A DNA stretch of 64,000 nucleotides, taken from NCBI GenBank assembly GCA_963669265.1, contig OY769916.1:2728001-2792000 (forward strand), in the 5' to 3' direction. This document shows positions 26,277-34,856 of this stretch, in pieces. The translations under genes were made by a program, and so were the position numbers. Source of the stretch: SZUA-547 sp963669265. GTDB taxonomy: Bacteria; Pseudomonadota; Alphaproteobacteria; Rhodobacterales; Rhodobacteraceae. The notes under the pieces were generated by a model, which worked only from the letters and a program-made list of their open reading frames with translations, was not told where the DNA came from and did not search any database. Each line of letters opens with the position of its first letter. Position 1 is the stretch's first letter.

Positions 26277-27282
26277 ACGCCGACGTCGCGCCCTTGTCGT
26301 TGGACCGCGGCGCGATCCGGTCCAGCAGCGCATCAAGCGCCGCCTCGTCCTCGAACGCCATCTCCACAGGCACGGTCGTGGCCTTGCCGCGGAACCAGGC
26401 GGGCATGCGGGCGGCGTCCTTTTCCGTGGTGACCAGCAGCGCGTCGGCGCGCATGGCGTCCAGCTCCAGCCGTTTCAGCATCTGTGGCGCGAAACGGGCG
26501 TGGTCGGCGAAGGCCACCTGTTGGACGATCACGGCGCCCATCGAGCGCACCGTGTCGAAGAACTTATCCGGCCGCCCGATGCCGGCGAAGGCGATGACCT
26601 TGGCGCCGGTCAGCGAGAGGCCGGTGAAACGGGGCTTCAGGCGCGCGCGCAGCACCGGCGCGCCCGCCGGCAGGCCGGGCGTCGCAACATCGCTCTCGCC
26701 GATCAGCGCCACCGCGTCCGCCCGCGCCAGACCGGTCTCCACCGGCTCGCGCAACGGCCCGGCGGGAATGCAGAACCCGTTGCCGAACCCCGCGCCGGCA
26801 TCCACCACGATGATGGAGAGGTCCTTGGCAACCGACGGGTTCTGGTGCCCGTCATCGAGGATGATCGTCTCGGCTCCGGCCTCGACCGCGGCTTTGGCCC
26901 CCGCCGCGCGGTCCTTCGCGACCCAGGTTGGCGCGATGGCGGCCAGCAACAGCGGCTCGTCACCGACGCGGGCATGGGAGTCGCGCCGGATATCGACTTG
27001 ATGCGGGCCTTTCTCTAGCCCTCCATGTCCCCGGGTGACGAAATGGACCGCCACGCCCCGGTTGCGCAGCCGCTCGGCCACGGCCAGCGCGGTCGGCGTC
27101 TTGCCGGTTCCGCCCGCGGTGACGTTGCCGATGCAGATCACCGGGACCGGCGCCCGCCAGGGGGAGGCGTTCGCGATGCGCCGCGCCGTCGCCCGCGCAT
27201 AAAGCGCGCCGATCGGCGACAGCAGTCGCGCGATCAGCCCCGGCGCGCCCGGAGGGTTGGACCAGAATTTCGGCGCCCGCAT
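26266..27282 (-). CDS. lpxK: Tetraacyldisaccharide 4'-kinase
   Basis: Phosphorylates the 4' position of the lipid A precursor at the inner face of the inner membrane. The 338-residue chain has an N-terminal membrane-associated segment and the family P-loop GNVTAGGTGKT at 52-62. It also has LDDGHQNPSV, the family's DDGxQ signature. It follows waaA by 5 bp on the same strand, so lipid A and Kdo steps are expressed together. The 3' end overlaps the convergent cytochrome gene by 11 bases. Confidence 0.92.
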   Translation of the reverse strand: MRAPKFWSNPPGAPGLIARLLSPIGALYARATARRIANASPWRAPVPVICIGNVTAGGTGKTPTALAVAERLRNRGVAVHFVTRGHGGLEKGPHQVDIRRDSHARVGDEPLLLAAIAPTWVAKDRAAGAKAAVEAGAETIILDDGHQNPSVAKDLSIIVVDAGAGFGNGFCIPAGPLREPVETGLARADAVALIGESDVATPGLPAGAPVLRARLKPRFTGLSLTGAKVIAFAGIGRPDKFFDTVRSMGAVIVQQVAFADHARFAPQMLKRLELDAMRADALLVTTEKDAARMPAWFRGKATTVPVEMAFEDEAALDALLDRIAPRSNDKGATSASIG

Positions 27283-27287
27283 GCGCT

Positions 27288-28700
27288 TTAGCTCCCGGCC
27301 GCGGACGCAGGGGCGGCTTCAGATGGAGCGGAGGCTTCGCGCGGCGGCAGAACCGGTCGGAGCGCCGTCATAACGCGTTGCGTGATCGCCTCGCCTTCGG
27401 TTGCGAAGGCCTCGGCGGCGGCGATCAGGCGCGCGCCTTCCTCGGTCGCGCCGCCGTCTGGCGACAAAAGCGCGGCGACTCCGTCGGCCAGCGTATCGGC
27501 GTTCACCACCCGGCGGGTGGCGCCCAATGCGGTCAGCCGGTCGTATTCGACGGCGAAATTGCCGATATGCGGCCCGTGCAGGATCGCGGCGCCCAGCATC
27601 GCGGGCTCGTAGGGGTTGTGCCCGCCGATCGGCTCAAGACTGCCGCCGACAAAGGCGACCGGGGCCAGCCGGTACCAGAGGCCAAGCTCCCCCATCGTGT
27701 CGGCGACATAGATGTCGCTTTCGGGCGTGGGGTAGCCCCCATCCGCGCGCCGCGCCACGCGCCCGCCGAAGATCGCGAGATCCCGCGCGACATCCGCGCC
27801 CCGTTCCGGGTGGCGCGGGGCGATGATTGTCAGAAGGTTGGGAATCCGGTCCGCTAATTGTCGCGCCGCCGCGCCGACCATGTCTTCTTCGCCGGAATGG
27901 GTGCTTGCGGCGACGAATACCGGACGTTCGCCGATCTGCTGTTTCAACGCGTTCAGCACCGATGGAATCGCGGGCGGCGGCGGCGCGGCTTCTTTCAGAT
28001 TACCGGTCGCGACCGCGTTCGACGCGCCCAGATTGCGCAGACGTTCCGCCGTTTCGTCGGTCTGGCAGAGCACCGGGTCGAACACGTCCAGAAGCGGGCG
28101 GATTGCGGATCGCGCGCGCCCCCAGTTTCGGGCGGAGCCCGCCGACATCCGCGCGTTCACCAGCGCCAGAGGCTTGTGCTGCGAGGCGACCTCATCCACC
28201 AGGTTCGGCCAAAGCTCGGATTCGAACCAGAGAGACAGATCAGGCCGCCAATGCGCCGCGAATTGCTGAACCGCGTCCGGCAGATCCACTGGCGCGAACT
28301 GATGCACCGCGCCGGTCGGCAAGCGCTTGCCCATCAATCGGGCCGCCGTGACCGTGCCGGTGGTCACCAGATATCTGAGATCGGGCCGCTCGGCGGACAG
28401 CCGCTCGATCAGCGGCAGCGTGGTCAGCGCCTCGCCGACGCTGGCGGCGTGCATCCAGACCAACGGCCCCTCGGGTCGCGGCAGGCCTGGAACGCCCAGC
28501 CGCTCGCCGCGCCGGTTGGGGTCTTCCTTTCCGCGTTTGGTCCGGCGCCGCAGCAGCGCCCAGACCAGCGGTTTCAGGAGCGGTGTAAACGTTTGATAAA
28601 GCTTCAGGATCAGCGAGTGGTCGCTGGGGCGCTGCGGGCCGGGCGGTTGCGCCAGCGCGCGCGCCTCCTCCTCCAGCTTGGTCGGCCTGGCCCCGGTCAT
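27288..28700 (-). CDS. waaA: 3-deoxy-D-manno-octulosonic acid (Kdo) transferase
   Basis: Adds Kdo to lipid IVA. The 470-residue glycosyltransferase has the N-terminal domain motif VWMHAASVGEALTTLPLI with the catalytic Glu, and the C-terminal nucleotide-sugar domain with VFVAASTHSGEE and FVGGSLEPIGGHNPYEPA. ATG 28700 overlaps the stop of the upstream acyltransferase as ATGA; the open frame runs further upstream but the coupled start is preferred. The first 80 residues are longer than in enterobacteria, with a basic segment RRRTKRGKED after the membrane-association region. Confidence 0.9.
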   Translation of the reverse strand: MTGARPTKLEEEARALAQPPGPQRPSDHSLILKLYQTFTPLLKPLVWALLRRRTKRGKEDPNRRGERLGVPGLPRPEGPLVWMHAASVGEALTTLPLIERLSAERPDLRYLVTTGTVTAARLMGKRLPTGAVHQFAPVDLPDAVQQFAAHWRPDLSLWFESELWPNLVDEVASQHKPLALVNARMSAGSARNWGRARSAIRPLLDVFDPVLCQTDETAERLRNLGASNAVATGNLKEAAPPPPAIPSVLNALKQQIGERPVFVAASTHSGEEDMVGAAARQLADRIPNLLTIIAPRHPERGADVARDLAIFGGRVARRADGGYPTPESDIYVADTMGELGLWYRLAPVAFVGGSLEPIGGHNPYEPAMLGAAILHGPHIGNFAVEYDRLTALGATRRVVNADTLADGVAALLSPDGGATEEGARLIAAAEAFATEGEAITQRVMTALRPVLPPREASAPSEAAPASAAGS

Positions 28701-29467
28701 GCGCGGATCTCGTCGGCGGGCTCGGGCGTCTCGCGGCCGCAAATCTCATCGGCGCGGCGCGTCGCCGCCGTGGTCGCCTCCTCAATCGCCAGCCGGTGCG
28801 CCTTGATCCCATCCGCATCGCCTGCCTGAGGCGGCGGTAGGGGCGCGCCATATACGACGCATCCGCGCCCGAACGGAAAGGGGATCAGGAACCGATCCCA
28901 ATTCCGCAGCAGTTTGCCGCGCGTGCTGGAGATGCCGACCGGCAGCGTCGCCACCCCCGCGACGGCGGAGATCGCCGCAGCCCCGTGCTGCGCGCGCATC
29001 CGGGGCCCGCGCGGCCCGTCAGGCGTGATCCCCACCATGTCCCCTGCGGCGAGCAGCGGCAGGCTGTCGCGAAACGCCTCTCGCCCGCCCTTGTTCTTGT
29101 CCCGTTTCCGGGGGTCGGCGGTCGAGCCGCGCACCGCGCCTACATTGTGAAACCCCATGAGCCGGGTGATGATGTCGCCGTCCCGATTGTCCGAGATCAT
29201 CGCGTGGATCGCCCGGTCGCGGGGCTTCAGGCAGGGCGCCATGAAGAGCCGCCCATGCCACATCGAGACGATGAATCCGGCGGGTTGCGCCAGCAGAGCC
29301 TCGCGATGCTCCCGCCCCTCGATCCGCCAGCGGGAGGTGACCCAGACCAGACGCAGATAGAAGGAGCCGAGACGGGCGGCGAGCTCTCGCGTCAGACCGG
29401 CCGACCGGATGCGCTTCCCAAGGGAATCGCTCCGCCTCCGCCGATGTGATCCGCCCGTCATCGCCAT
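28697..29467 (-). CDS. DUF374 lysophospholipid acyltransferase-like protein
   Basis: A 256-residue protein of the DUF374 family, related to glycerolipid and lipid A acyltransferases. It has SMWHGRLFM in place of the usual HxxxxD block, VGAVRGSTADPRKRDKNKGG, and the GITPDGPRGPR motif that marks the family. It regularly precedes waaA in alphaproteobacteria, which points to lipopolysaccharide or phospholipid acylation. AGGGG lies 5 bases before the ATG. The acyl donor and acceptor are not known. Confidence 0.8.
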   Translation of the reverse strand: MAMTGGSHRRRRSDSLGKRIRSAGLTRELAARLGSFYLRLVWVTSRWRIEGREHREALLAQPAGFIVSMWHGRLFMAPCLKPRDRAIHAMISDNRDGDIITRLMGFHNVGAVRGSTADPRKRDKNKGGREAFRDSLPLLAAGDMVGITPDGPRGPRMRAQHGAAAISAVAGVATLPVGISSTRGKLLRNWDRFLIPFPFGRGCVVYGAPLPPPQAGDADGIKAHRLAIEEATTAATRRADEICGRETPEPADEIRA

Positions 29468-29587
29468 GTCAGCCCCTGTGAAACACCCCGCCGCCCGGCC
29501 GCAGATCGCGCCGGGTCAGGGGGAACCTTACGCGGGGCCTGCAAGCAGTCAATCGGCGCGCCGCCATTTGGCGTGCGCGGCGACGGG

Positions 29588-30433
29588 CTATAGCCGCGAC
29601 AAGACGTCCGCAACCAGCGGACGCGGGCCGGATATGAAGCCTGCGACGCTGGCGTCCGACTGATTAAAGACCGGCTCCGCGCCATGTTTGGTCATCGAGA
29701 CGCCGCCCGCCTCTGACACGATCAGCGCCCCGGCGGCGACGTCCCATTCATAGGTTTGGCGCAGCGTCACCAGCGCGTCCGCGTGCCCTCTGGCCACCAG
29801 GCAGAGGCGCCAGGCCAGCGAAGGCCGGAACGAGGGCGCAACGCGCGGCGGCGTTCTGCGCCAGAGGTCGGGGCTGAGATTCGGCCGGGTGATCAGGGTT
29901 TTGGCGCCGTCGATCCGCGTGCGCGTCGAGACTCGGATCGGCCCAAGCGGCGCCTCAGTGAGGTTGGGTTGCTCGAAATCGCCCGCGATTTCCTGTGTGA
30001 TCACTTTGCGCTCAAATGCGGCCCCGCCGCCAAGGGAGGCGACGTAAGTCTCCCCCCGCGCGGGCAGATGGATCACGCCTGCGACCGGGCGGCCCTCTTC
30101 GACCACCGCGATCGCGATCGCATAGGCGGGTTCGCCGCGCAGGAAGGCGCGCGTGCCGTCGATCGGGTCGATCACGAACACCCGCTGGCGCGCGACGCGC
30201 GTAGGGTCGTCATCGCTTTCTTCTGACAGCCAGCCATAGTCGGGGCGGGCGCCGATCAGCAACTCATGCAGCAGCGCGTCTGAAGCATGATCCGCTTCCG
30301 ACACCGGGCTGCCGCCATCTTTGCTCCACGCTTTCGGGTCCTGGCGAAAATATCGCAGCGTCAGCGCGCCGGCCTCCGCCGCCGCGTGCTTCAGAAGATC
30401 CAGATCCGCAAGGTTTTGCTCACTCGCCGGCAA
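29588..30433 (-). CDS. cysQ: 3'(2'),5'-bisphosphate nucleotidase-like phosphatase
   Basis: A Li-sensitive inositol-monophosphatase-fold enzyme, probably removing pAp from sulfur metabolism. Metal-binding motifs are SEES, DPIDGTRAF and WDVAAGALIVSEAGG. The start is taken as TTG 30433, which has AAGGG 7 bases upstream and overlaps the pmbA end by 14 bases; a longer frame to 30493 would overlap by 74. The placement after pmbA and before the lipid A cluster is a common order in Rhodobacterales. A general inositol phosphatase is the alternative. Confidence 0.8.
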   Translation of the reverse strand: MPASEQNLADLDLLKHAAAEAGALTLRYFRQDPKAWSKDGGSPVSEADHASDALLHELLIGARPDYGWLSEESDDDPTRVARQRVFVIDPIDGTRAFLRGEPAYAIAIAVVEEGRPVAGVIHLPARGETYVASLGGGAAFERKVITQEIAGDFEQPNLTEAPLGPIRVSTRTRIDGAKTLITRPNLSPDLWRRTPPRVAPSFRPSLAWRLCLVARGHADALVTLRQTYEWDVAAGALIVSEAGGVSMTKHGAEPVFNQSDASVAGFISGPRPLVADVLSRL

Positions 30434-31757
30434 TGGTGAGCCCTTCAAGCCGGATCGAGGGCGCCGCGGTCGCCTTGGAAAGATCAATGTCATCCGCCGC
30501 GGTCAGGGTCATCAGCGCGGCGGGTAGCGGGCCGGCGATGGTGGCCTCGTTCACCGGAAAGGCGATCTCGCCATTCTCGATCCAGAAACCGGAGGCGCCC
30601 CGGCTGTAGTCCCCGGTCGTCGGGTTCACGCCCCGGCCCATCATCGAGGTGACTAGCAAGCCGGTCCCGGTCTCGCGGATCAGCTCCTCGCGGCTGATCG
30701 CGCCGGTTGAGAGGCGGATATTGGTCGAACCGACGCTGGGCGGCGAGGAGAGGCCGCGCCGGGCGTTGCCGGTGCTCCGCATCTCCAGCTTGCGCGCGGA
30801 GCGGCTGTCCAGCAGCCAAGTTTTCAGAACCCCATCCGCCACGATCTTTTTCAACCGCGTCGCCAGCCCCTCGCCGTCGAACGGGCGGGAGGCGGGTCCG
30901 CGAGCGATCAGCGGGTCCTCAACGATCTCGACGCCGTTCGGCAGGATCTGCGCGCCAAGTTTGCCCAGCAGCCAGCTTGAGCCTCGCGCGATCCCGGCTC
31001 CGTTCACGGCCCCGATCACATGGCCGACGATGGAGGGCGCGACGCGCGCGTCGAAGATCACCGGATAGGCCCCGGAGGGAGGTTTTCGCCCGCCCAGTCG
31101 CTCCGCGGCGCGTTCCCCCGCCTTGCGTCCGATGGCGGCGGGCTCGGGCAGGTCGGCGGCGTAGCGGCGGGAGGCGTAGTCCCAGTCGCTCTCCATCCCC
31201 AGGCCCTCGCCCGCGATGACGGAGGCGGAGAAGCCGGAGCGGGTGGAGGCGTAGCCCCCTGCGAACCCGTTGCTGGCGGCGAGATGGATCGCCGAGCGGC
31301 CCCAACTGGCCGAGCAGGATTCTGTTTGCGCGACGCCCGGAAGGGACATTGCGGCGTCTTCGATTTTCCGGGCGATATCCTCCAGCGCGGCCGGCGCCGG
31401 CGGCTGCGCGGCGTCGGAGAGGTCGAGATCCGGCCAGTCCGCCGCCAACTCGCTTGAATCCGGCAGGCCGCAATGCGGGTCCTCGGGGGCTTCTTTCGCC
31501 ATCGCGACCGCCCGCTCGGCCAACTCTGCCAGAACCGCCGGGCGAGGATCAGACGCGGAGACGCAAGCCTGACGGGCGCCGATCAGCACGCGCAAGCCAA
31601 AATCCACGCTTTCCGAGCGCTCCGCCTCCTCCAGCGCGCCGCCCCTTACGGCGACGCCCAGATCCTCTCGCTCCGTCGCCACCGCGTCGGCGGCCTCCGC
31701 CCCGGCCTTGCGGGCGGCGTCCAGCAATTGTTCGGCGAGCGCCGCGGCGTCAATCAT
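30420..31757 (-). CDS. pmbA: TldD/PmbA family metallopeptidase subunit (TldE type)
   Basis: Partner subunit of the TldD/TldE protease, which matures peptides and degrades unfolded chains. The 445 residues show the family's modules: N-terminal helical part with ATEREDLGVAVRGG, then GFAGGYASTRSGFS, and the C-terminal GLLVTSMMGRGVNPTTGDYSRG segment. The HExxxH zinc motif is absent, as expected for PmbA/TldE and unlike TldD. No tldD gene lies in the window. GGAG lies 7 bases before the ATG. Confidence 0.9.
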   Translation of the reverse strand: MIDAAALAEQLLDAARKAGAEAADAVATEREDLGVAVRGGALEEAERSESVDFGLRVLIGARQACVSASDPRPAVLAELAERAVAMAKEAPEDPHCGLPDSSELAADWPDLDLSDAAQPPAPAALEDIARKIEDAAMSLPGVAQTESCSASWGRSAIHLAASNGFAGGYASTRSGFSASVIAGEGLGMESDWDYASRRYAADLPEPAAIGRKAGERAAERLGGRKPPSGAYPVIFDARVAPSIVGHVIGAVNGAGIARGSSWLLGKLGAQILPNGVEIVEDPLIARGPASRPFDGEGLATRLKKIVADGVLKTWLLDSRSARKLEMRSTGNARRGLSSPPSVGSTNIRLSTGAISREELIRETGTGLLVTSMMGRGVNPTTGDYSRGASGFWIENGEIAFPVNEATIAGPLPAALMTLTAADDIDLSKATAAPSIRLEGLTIAGE

Positions 31758-31769
31758 CGCTCAACTCCT

Positions 31770-32180
31770 TCACAGCATCGCCGCGAGCGCGTGCCCGATG
31801 GCGCCCAGCCCGCCCAGTCCGATCACAAGGATGCTCAGCGTCGCGCCCGCGCCGCGCTGCCAGCCGGGCGCGTCCTCGGCGGTGAAATGCAGCGCGTGCA
31901 GGAACCGGCCCAGCGTCAGCGCGACGCCCAGCGCGTGGATCGCGATCGCCGGCGCGCCCATCGCCGCCGTCAGCCACATCAGGATCAGCGCCATCGGCAC
32001 GAACTCGATGAAATTCGCCTGGCCCCGCATCGCCCGGATCATCCGCGGATGGCCGCCATCGCCCATGAAGATCTTCAGCGCCCCGCGCAGCCTTCCGATG
32101 CTGACGATCAGCCAGATCAGGATCAGCGCGTTCAGGCCGGCGTAAAGCGCGACGGCGGCGATGGCGGGGGAGGCGTCCAT
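31770..32180 (-). CDS. MAPEG family membrane protein
   Basis: A 136-residue integral membrane protein of the eicosanoid/glutathione-metabolism superfamily, with four predicted helices. The diagnostic stretch is MRGQANFIEFVPMALILM, holding the family's RxxxNxxE glutathione-site pattern. Bacterial members often have unknown substrates and may act as glutathione transferases or peroxidases. It ends 12 bp before pmbA on the same strand, so they may be co-transcribed. Confidence 0.8.
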   Translation of the reverse strand: MDASPAIAAVALYAGLNALILIWLIVSIGRLRGALKIFMGDGGHPRMIRAMRGQANFIEFVPMALILMWLTAAMGAPAIAIHALGVALTLGRFLHALHFTAEDAPGWQRGAGATLSILVIGLGGLGAIGHALAAML

Positions 32181-32270
32181 AGGGAGAGGTCCTTGGTCTG
32201 GAGGCGAGGGGGGTCGCGTTCGGCGGGTTGGCCCTGGATATATCGTCAGCGTCCCGCTTGTGAAGCGCGT

Positions 32271-33545
32271 TCAGCCGCTTTCGCCAAAGGCGGCCGCCGT
32301 CGCCGCCCGGAGTTTCGGCAACGCGTCCACCTCTTTCGCCGCCAGCGCCTCGGCCGCGCCGGCCACATAGTCGCGATGGAGCGGCATCGCGTCCCGTTCC
32401 CGCCCCAACTGCACCTGCACGACATTGGAGGAGCCATAGCGAAACGCGCCCTCGCTGGCGGCGAGATAGAACTCCCACATCCGCGCGAAGCGGTCGTCAT
32501 ACAGCGCCTCGACTTCGCCGCGCCGATCCTCGAACCGGTCGCGCCAGATTTTCAGCGTCTCCGCGTAATGCACGCGCCAGACCTCCGCATCGGTCATCCA
32601 AAGTCCCGAGCGCTCCACCGCCAGCATCAGCTCCGACATTGACGGCGCATAGCCGCCCGGAAAGATGTATTTGCGCAGAAACGGCCCGGTGATCCCAGGC
32701 GGCGCCTTGGTCGAGATTGAATGGATCAGCGCCACGCCCTCCGGCTTCAGGAAGTCGCGCACTTTCAGGAAATACTCGCCCAGATGGCCCACGCCGACAT
32801 GCTCCAGCATCCCGACCGAGACCACCCGGTCGAAGGTCTCCGTCACATGGCGATAGTCCTTGAGCTCAAACCTGCAGCGATCGGTGAGACCCGCCGCCTC
32901 CGCCCGCGCCTTGGCGATGGCGAGTTGCTCGGTCGAGAGCGTGACGCCCACGACCTCGACCTCGGCGACCGCCGCCAGATAGAGGCCCATGCCGCCCCAG
33001 CCGCAGCCGATATCCAGCACTTTCTGGCCCGGCTCCAACCCCAGTTTGGCGCAGATATGGCGCTTTTTAAGCGTCTGAGCGTCCTCCAGCGCCTCGCCGC
33101 CCTGCGGGAAGTAGCCGCAGGAATACTGCATGTCCCAGTCCAGCCACATTCGGTAGAACGCGTTCCCCAGATCGTAGTGGTGGCCCACATTCTTCCGGGA
33201 CTGCGCGATCGGATTGTGCTGCATGACCCGCCGTAGTTTGCGGGCGACCCCGTTCCAGAAAATCTGGGTCGGCGACATGTCGAAACTGCGCTTGTTGACG
33301 AAAAAGACGCTCAAGAGATCCCAGGCGCCGCCATCCTCGACCACCAGACCGCCATCCATGAAGGCCTCGGCGGCGTTCAGTTCCGGATTGAGGAAGATCT
33401 TCCAGTCGAGCGCCGGGTCGGTGATGCGGATTGTCGCCGTCGGCCCGTCGCCATCGCCGAAGCTGCGCTCATAGCCGTTTGTCCCCTTTAGGGTCAGCCG
33501 CCCTTTGCGGATCGCCTTGCCGAACAGTCTGGGCAGAAATCGCAT
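32271..33545 (-). CDS. Cyclopropane-fatty-acyl-phospholipid synthase family methyltransferase
   Basis: Transfers a methylene group from S-adenosylmethionine to double bonds of membrane lipid chains. The 424 residues have an N-terminal lipid-binding part and a C-terminal methyltransferase fold with motif I VLDIGCGWGGMGLYLA. The motif SVGMLEHVG follows, then the FLRKYIFPGGYAPS segment characteristic of the family. GAGG lies 6 bases before the ATG. It stands alone, 90 bp upstream of the MAPEG gene. Confidence 0.88.
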   Translation of the reverse strand: MRFLPRLFGKAIRKGRLTLKGTNGYERSFGDGDGPTATIRITDPALDWKIFLNPELNAAEAFMDGGLVVEDGGAWDLLSVFFVNKRSFDMSPTQIFWNGVARKLRRVMQHNPIAQSRKNVGHHYDLGNAFYRMWLDWDMQYSCGYFPQGGEALEDAQTLKKRHICAKLGLEPGQKVLDIGCGWGGMGLYLAAVAEVEVVGVTLSTEQLAIAKARAEAAGLTDRCRFELKDYRHVTETFDRVVSVGMLEHVGVGHLGEYFLKVRDFLKPEGVALIHSISTKAPPGITGPFLRKYIFPGGYAPSMSELMLAVERSGLWMTDAEVWRVHYAETLKIWRDRFEDRRGEVEALYDDRFARMWEFYLAASEGAFRYGSSNVVQVQLGRERDAMPLHRDYVAGAAEALAAKEVDALPKLRAATAAAFGESG

Positions 33546-33691
33546 GGGGGCCTCGCCTTGCGGATGCGTGTCGCGCCGACCCTAGCCGGGGCGGCGCATC
33601 AGCAAAAGCCCGGATGCCGTCGCATATCCGTGAAGGGAAAGGGACCGGCGGCGGTCTGCGCCCCGCCAGCCCCGAATGCGCCGCTTTGCGG

Positions 33692-34429
33692 TTAGGCGCC
33701 CGCTCCGCCGCCGCCAGAGGCGAGTTTCTTGGCGGCTTTCTTGATCTTGACGGCGCTTTTCTCCGCCGCGGCGATCTGGTTCTCCAGAGGACCGTTCAGG
33801 CGCATGGACTCGGCGATCGCCTTGACGCCCATCGTGTCCCGCGCATCGACGCCCGACTTGGCGAGGTAGTCGTTCAGAGATTTTTTTGTCGCCTCATAGG
33901 TCTTCTTGTTCTTGTCGACGCGCCCGTCGAAATCCGCTGCGAGCTTGAGCAGCCCTGCGGCCTTCTTCTTGTCCCCGGCCTTGATCGCATCGTCCATCGC
34001 CTTGCGCGCGGATTCGTAATTCTTGGTGATCGCGCCCATCGACTTCAGGATCTTGTTGAAATGGCCGGTGGCCTGAGCGGCGGCCTTGCCGCAGGCGTCC
34101 ACCTTCTTCTCCATATCGCTCAGCTGTTTGACATATTTCGCGGCGTCTGCTGTCAACAGGCCCGTATAGGCCTGCAGCATCTTCTTGGTGTCGTCATGCA
34201 GCTTTTTCTTGCAGGCCTTTTCCGCCGCGTCGCGCTTCTTGCGCACTTCGTCGGCCGCGTCGACCGCCGCTTTGAGACCCGCCAAAGGCGCGACCTTGCC
34301 GCCATCCACCGATTTCTTCGCGTCCTCATAGGCTTTCAGCGCCTTGCCGAAGCCGGTCGATTTCAACGTTTTCGCCTTATTCTTTGACCACCATTTCTGG
34401 GAGAGATCAGCGGGAGTCTTCACAGCCAT
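33692..34429 (-). CDS. Lys/Ala-rich coiled-coil protein of unknown function
   Basis: A 245-residue, almost wholly helical protein with no signal peptide or membrane segment. Lysine and alanine dominate, with heptad-like stretches across most of the chain (VRKKRDAAEKACKKKLHDD; QIAAAEKSAVKIKKAAKKL) and a Gly-rich tail. Only two Cys are present. ATG 34429 is preferred over 34438 because GAGG then has a 9-base spacing. It stands alone between the cyclopropane synthase and YciI genes. I do not recognise it; a filament, nucleoid or granule-associated scaffold is possible but unproven. Confidence 0.65.
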   Translation of the reverse strand: MAVKTPADLSQKWWSKNKAKTLKSTGFGKALKAYEDAKKSVDGGKVAPLAGLKAAVDAADEVRKKRDAAEKACKKKLHDDTKKMLQAYTGLLTADAAKYVKQLSDMEKKVDACGKAAAQATGHFNKILKSMGAITKNYESARKAMDDAIKAGDKKKAAGLLKLAADFDGRVDKNKKTYEATKKSLNDYLAKSGVDARDTMGVKAIAESMRLNGPLENQIAAAEKSAVKIKKAAKKLASGGGGAGA

Positions 34430-34535
34430 CGTCGACATCCTCTTTAGGGAGCAGGGGGCGTGAACACTCTCACATTGGTTGAGGATCGCAAAGAAGGGAT
34501 TGCGCCGGTTTCAACTTCGTGAACGCCGGAGCCGC

Positions 34536-34823
34536 CTAGCTCAGCAGGAACTCCAGTCGCGCGTCGGCGCGCGCGGGAGAGATTTCGTGAATCTCAGCTC
34601 TGACGACGTTTCCCACGACGAACGGGTCTTCGCCGAGTCGCGCCTCAAGCGCCTCCTTCGACGTCTCACCCGCCAGAATCGCGCCGCCGGCATTGGGCTG
34701 CAAACTTCCGGCCAGCAAGAATGCGCCATCGTCGAAACCTTGTTTTAGCCATGCGTTGTGCCCGTCCATATGCTCGGGCGCGGCGGACTTGTTCTCGGCG
34801 AATTTCAGGAAGATCACGAACAT
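34536..34823 (-). CDS. YciI family protein
   Basis: A 95-residue dimeric ferredoxin-like fold protein. It begins MFVIFLKFAENK and has HMDGHNAWLKQGFDDG, containing the family's His and Asp pair, then FLLAGSLQPNAGGAIL. The family is of uncertain enzymatic role. It follows ubiD-like gene direction: the downstream neighbour at 34429 and the upstream neighbour at 34857 are on the same strand. A GAGAGA ribosome site precedes the ATG. Confidence 0.75.
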   Translation of the reverse strand: MFVIFLKFAENKSAAPEHMDGHNAWLKQGFDDGAFLLAGSLQPNAGGAILAGETSKEALEARLGEDPFVVGNVVRAEIHEISPARADARLEFLLS

Positions 34824-34856
34824 GATTTCTCTCTCATTCAGAGCGCTGGCGCGGCT

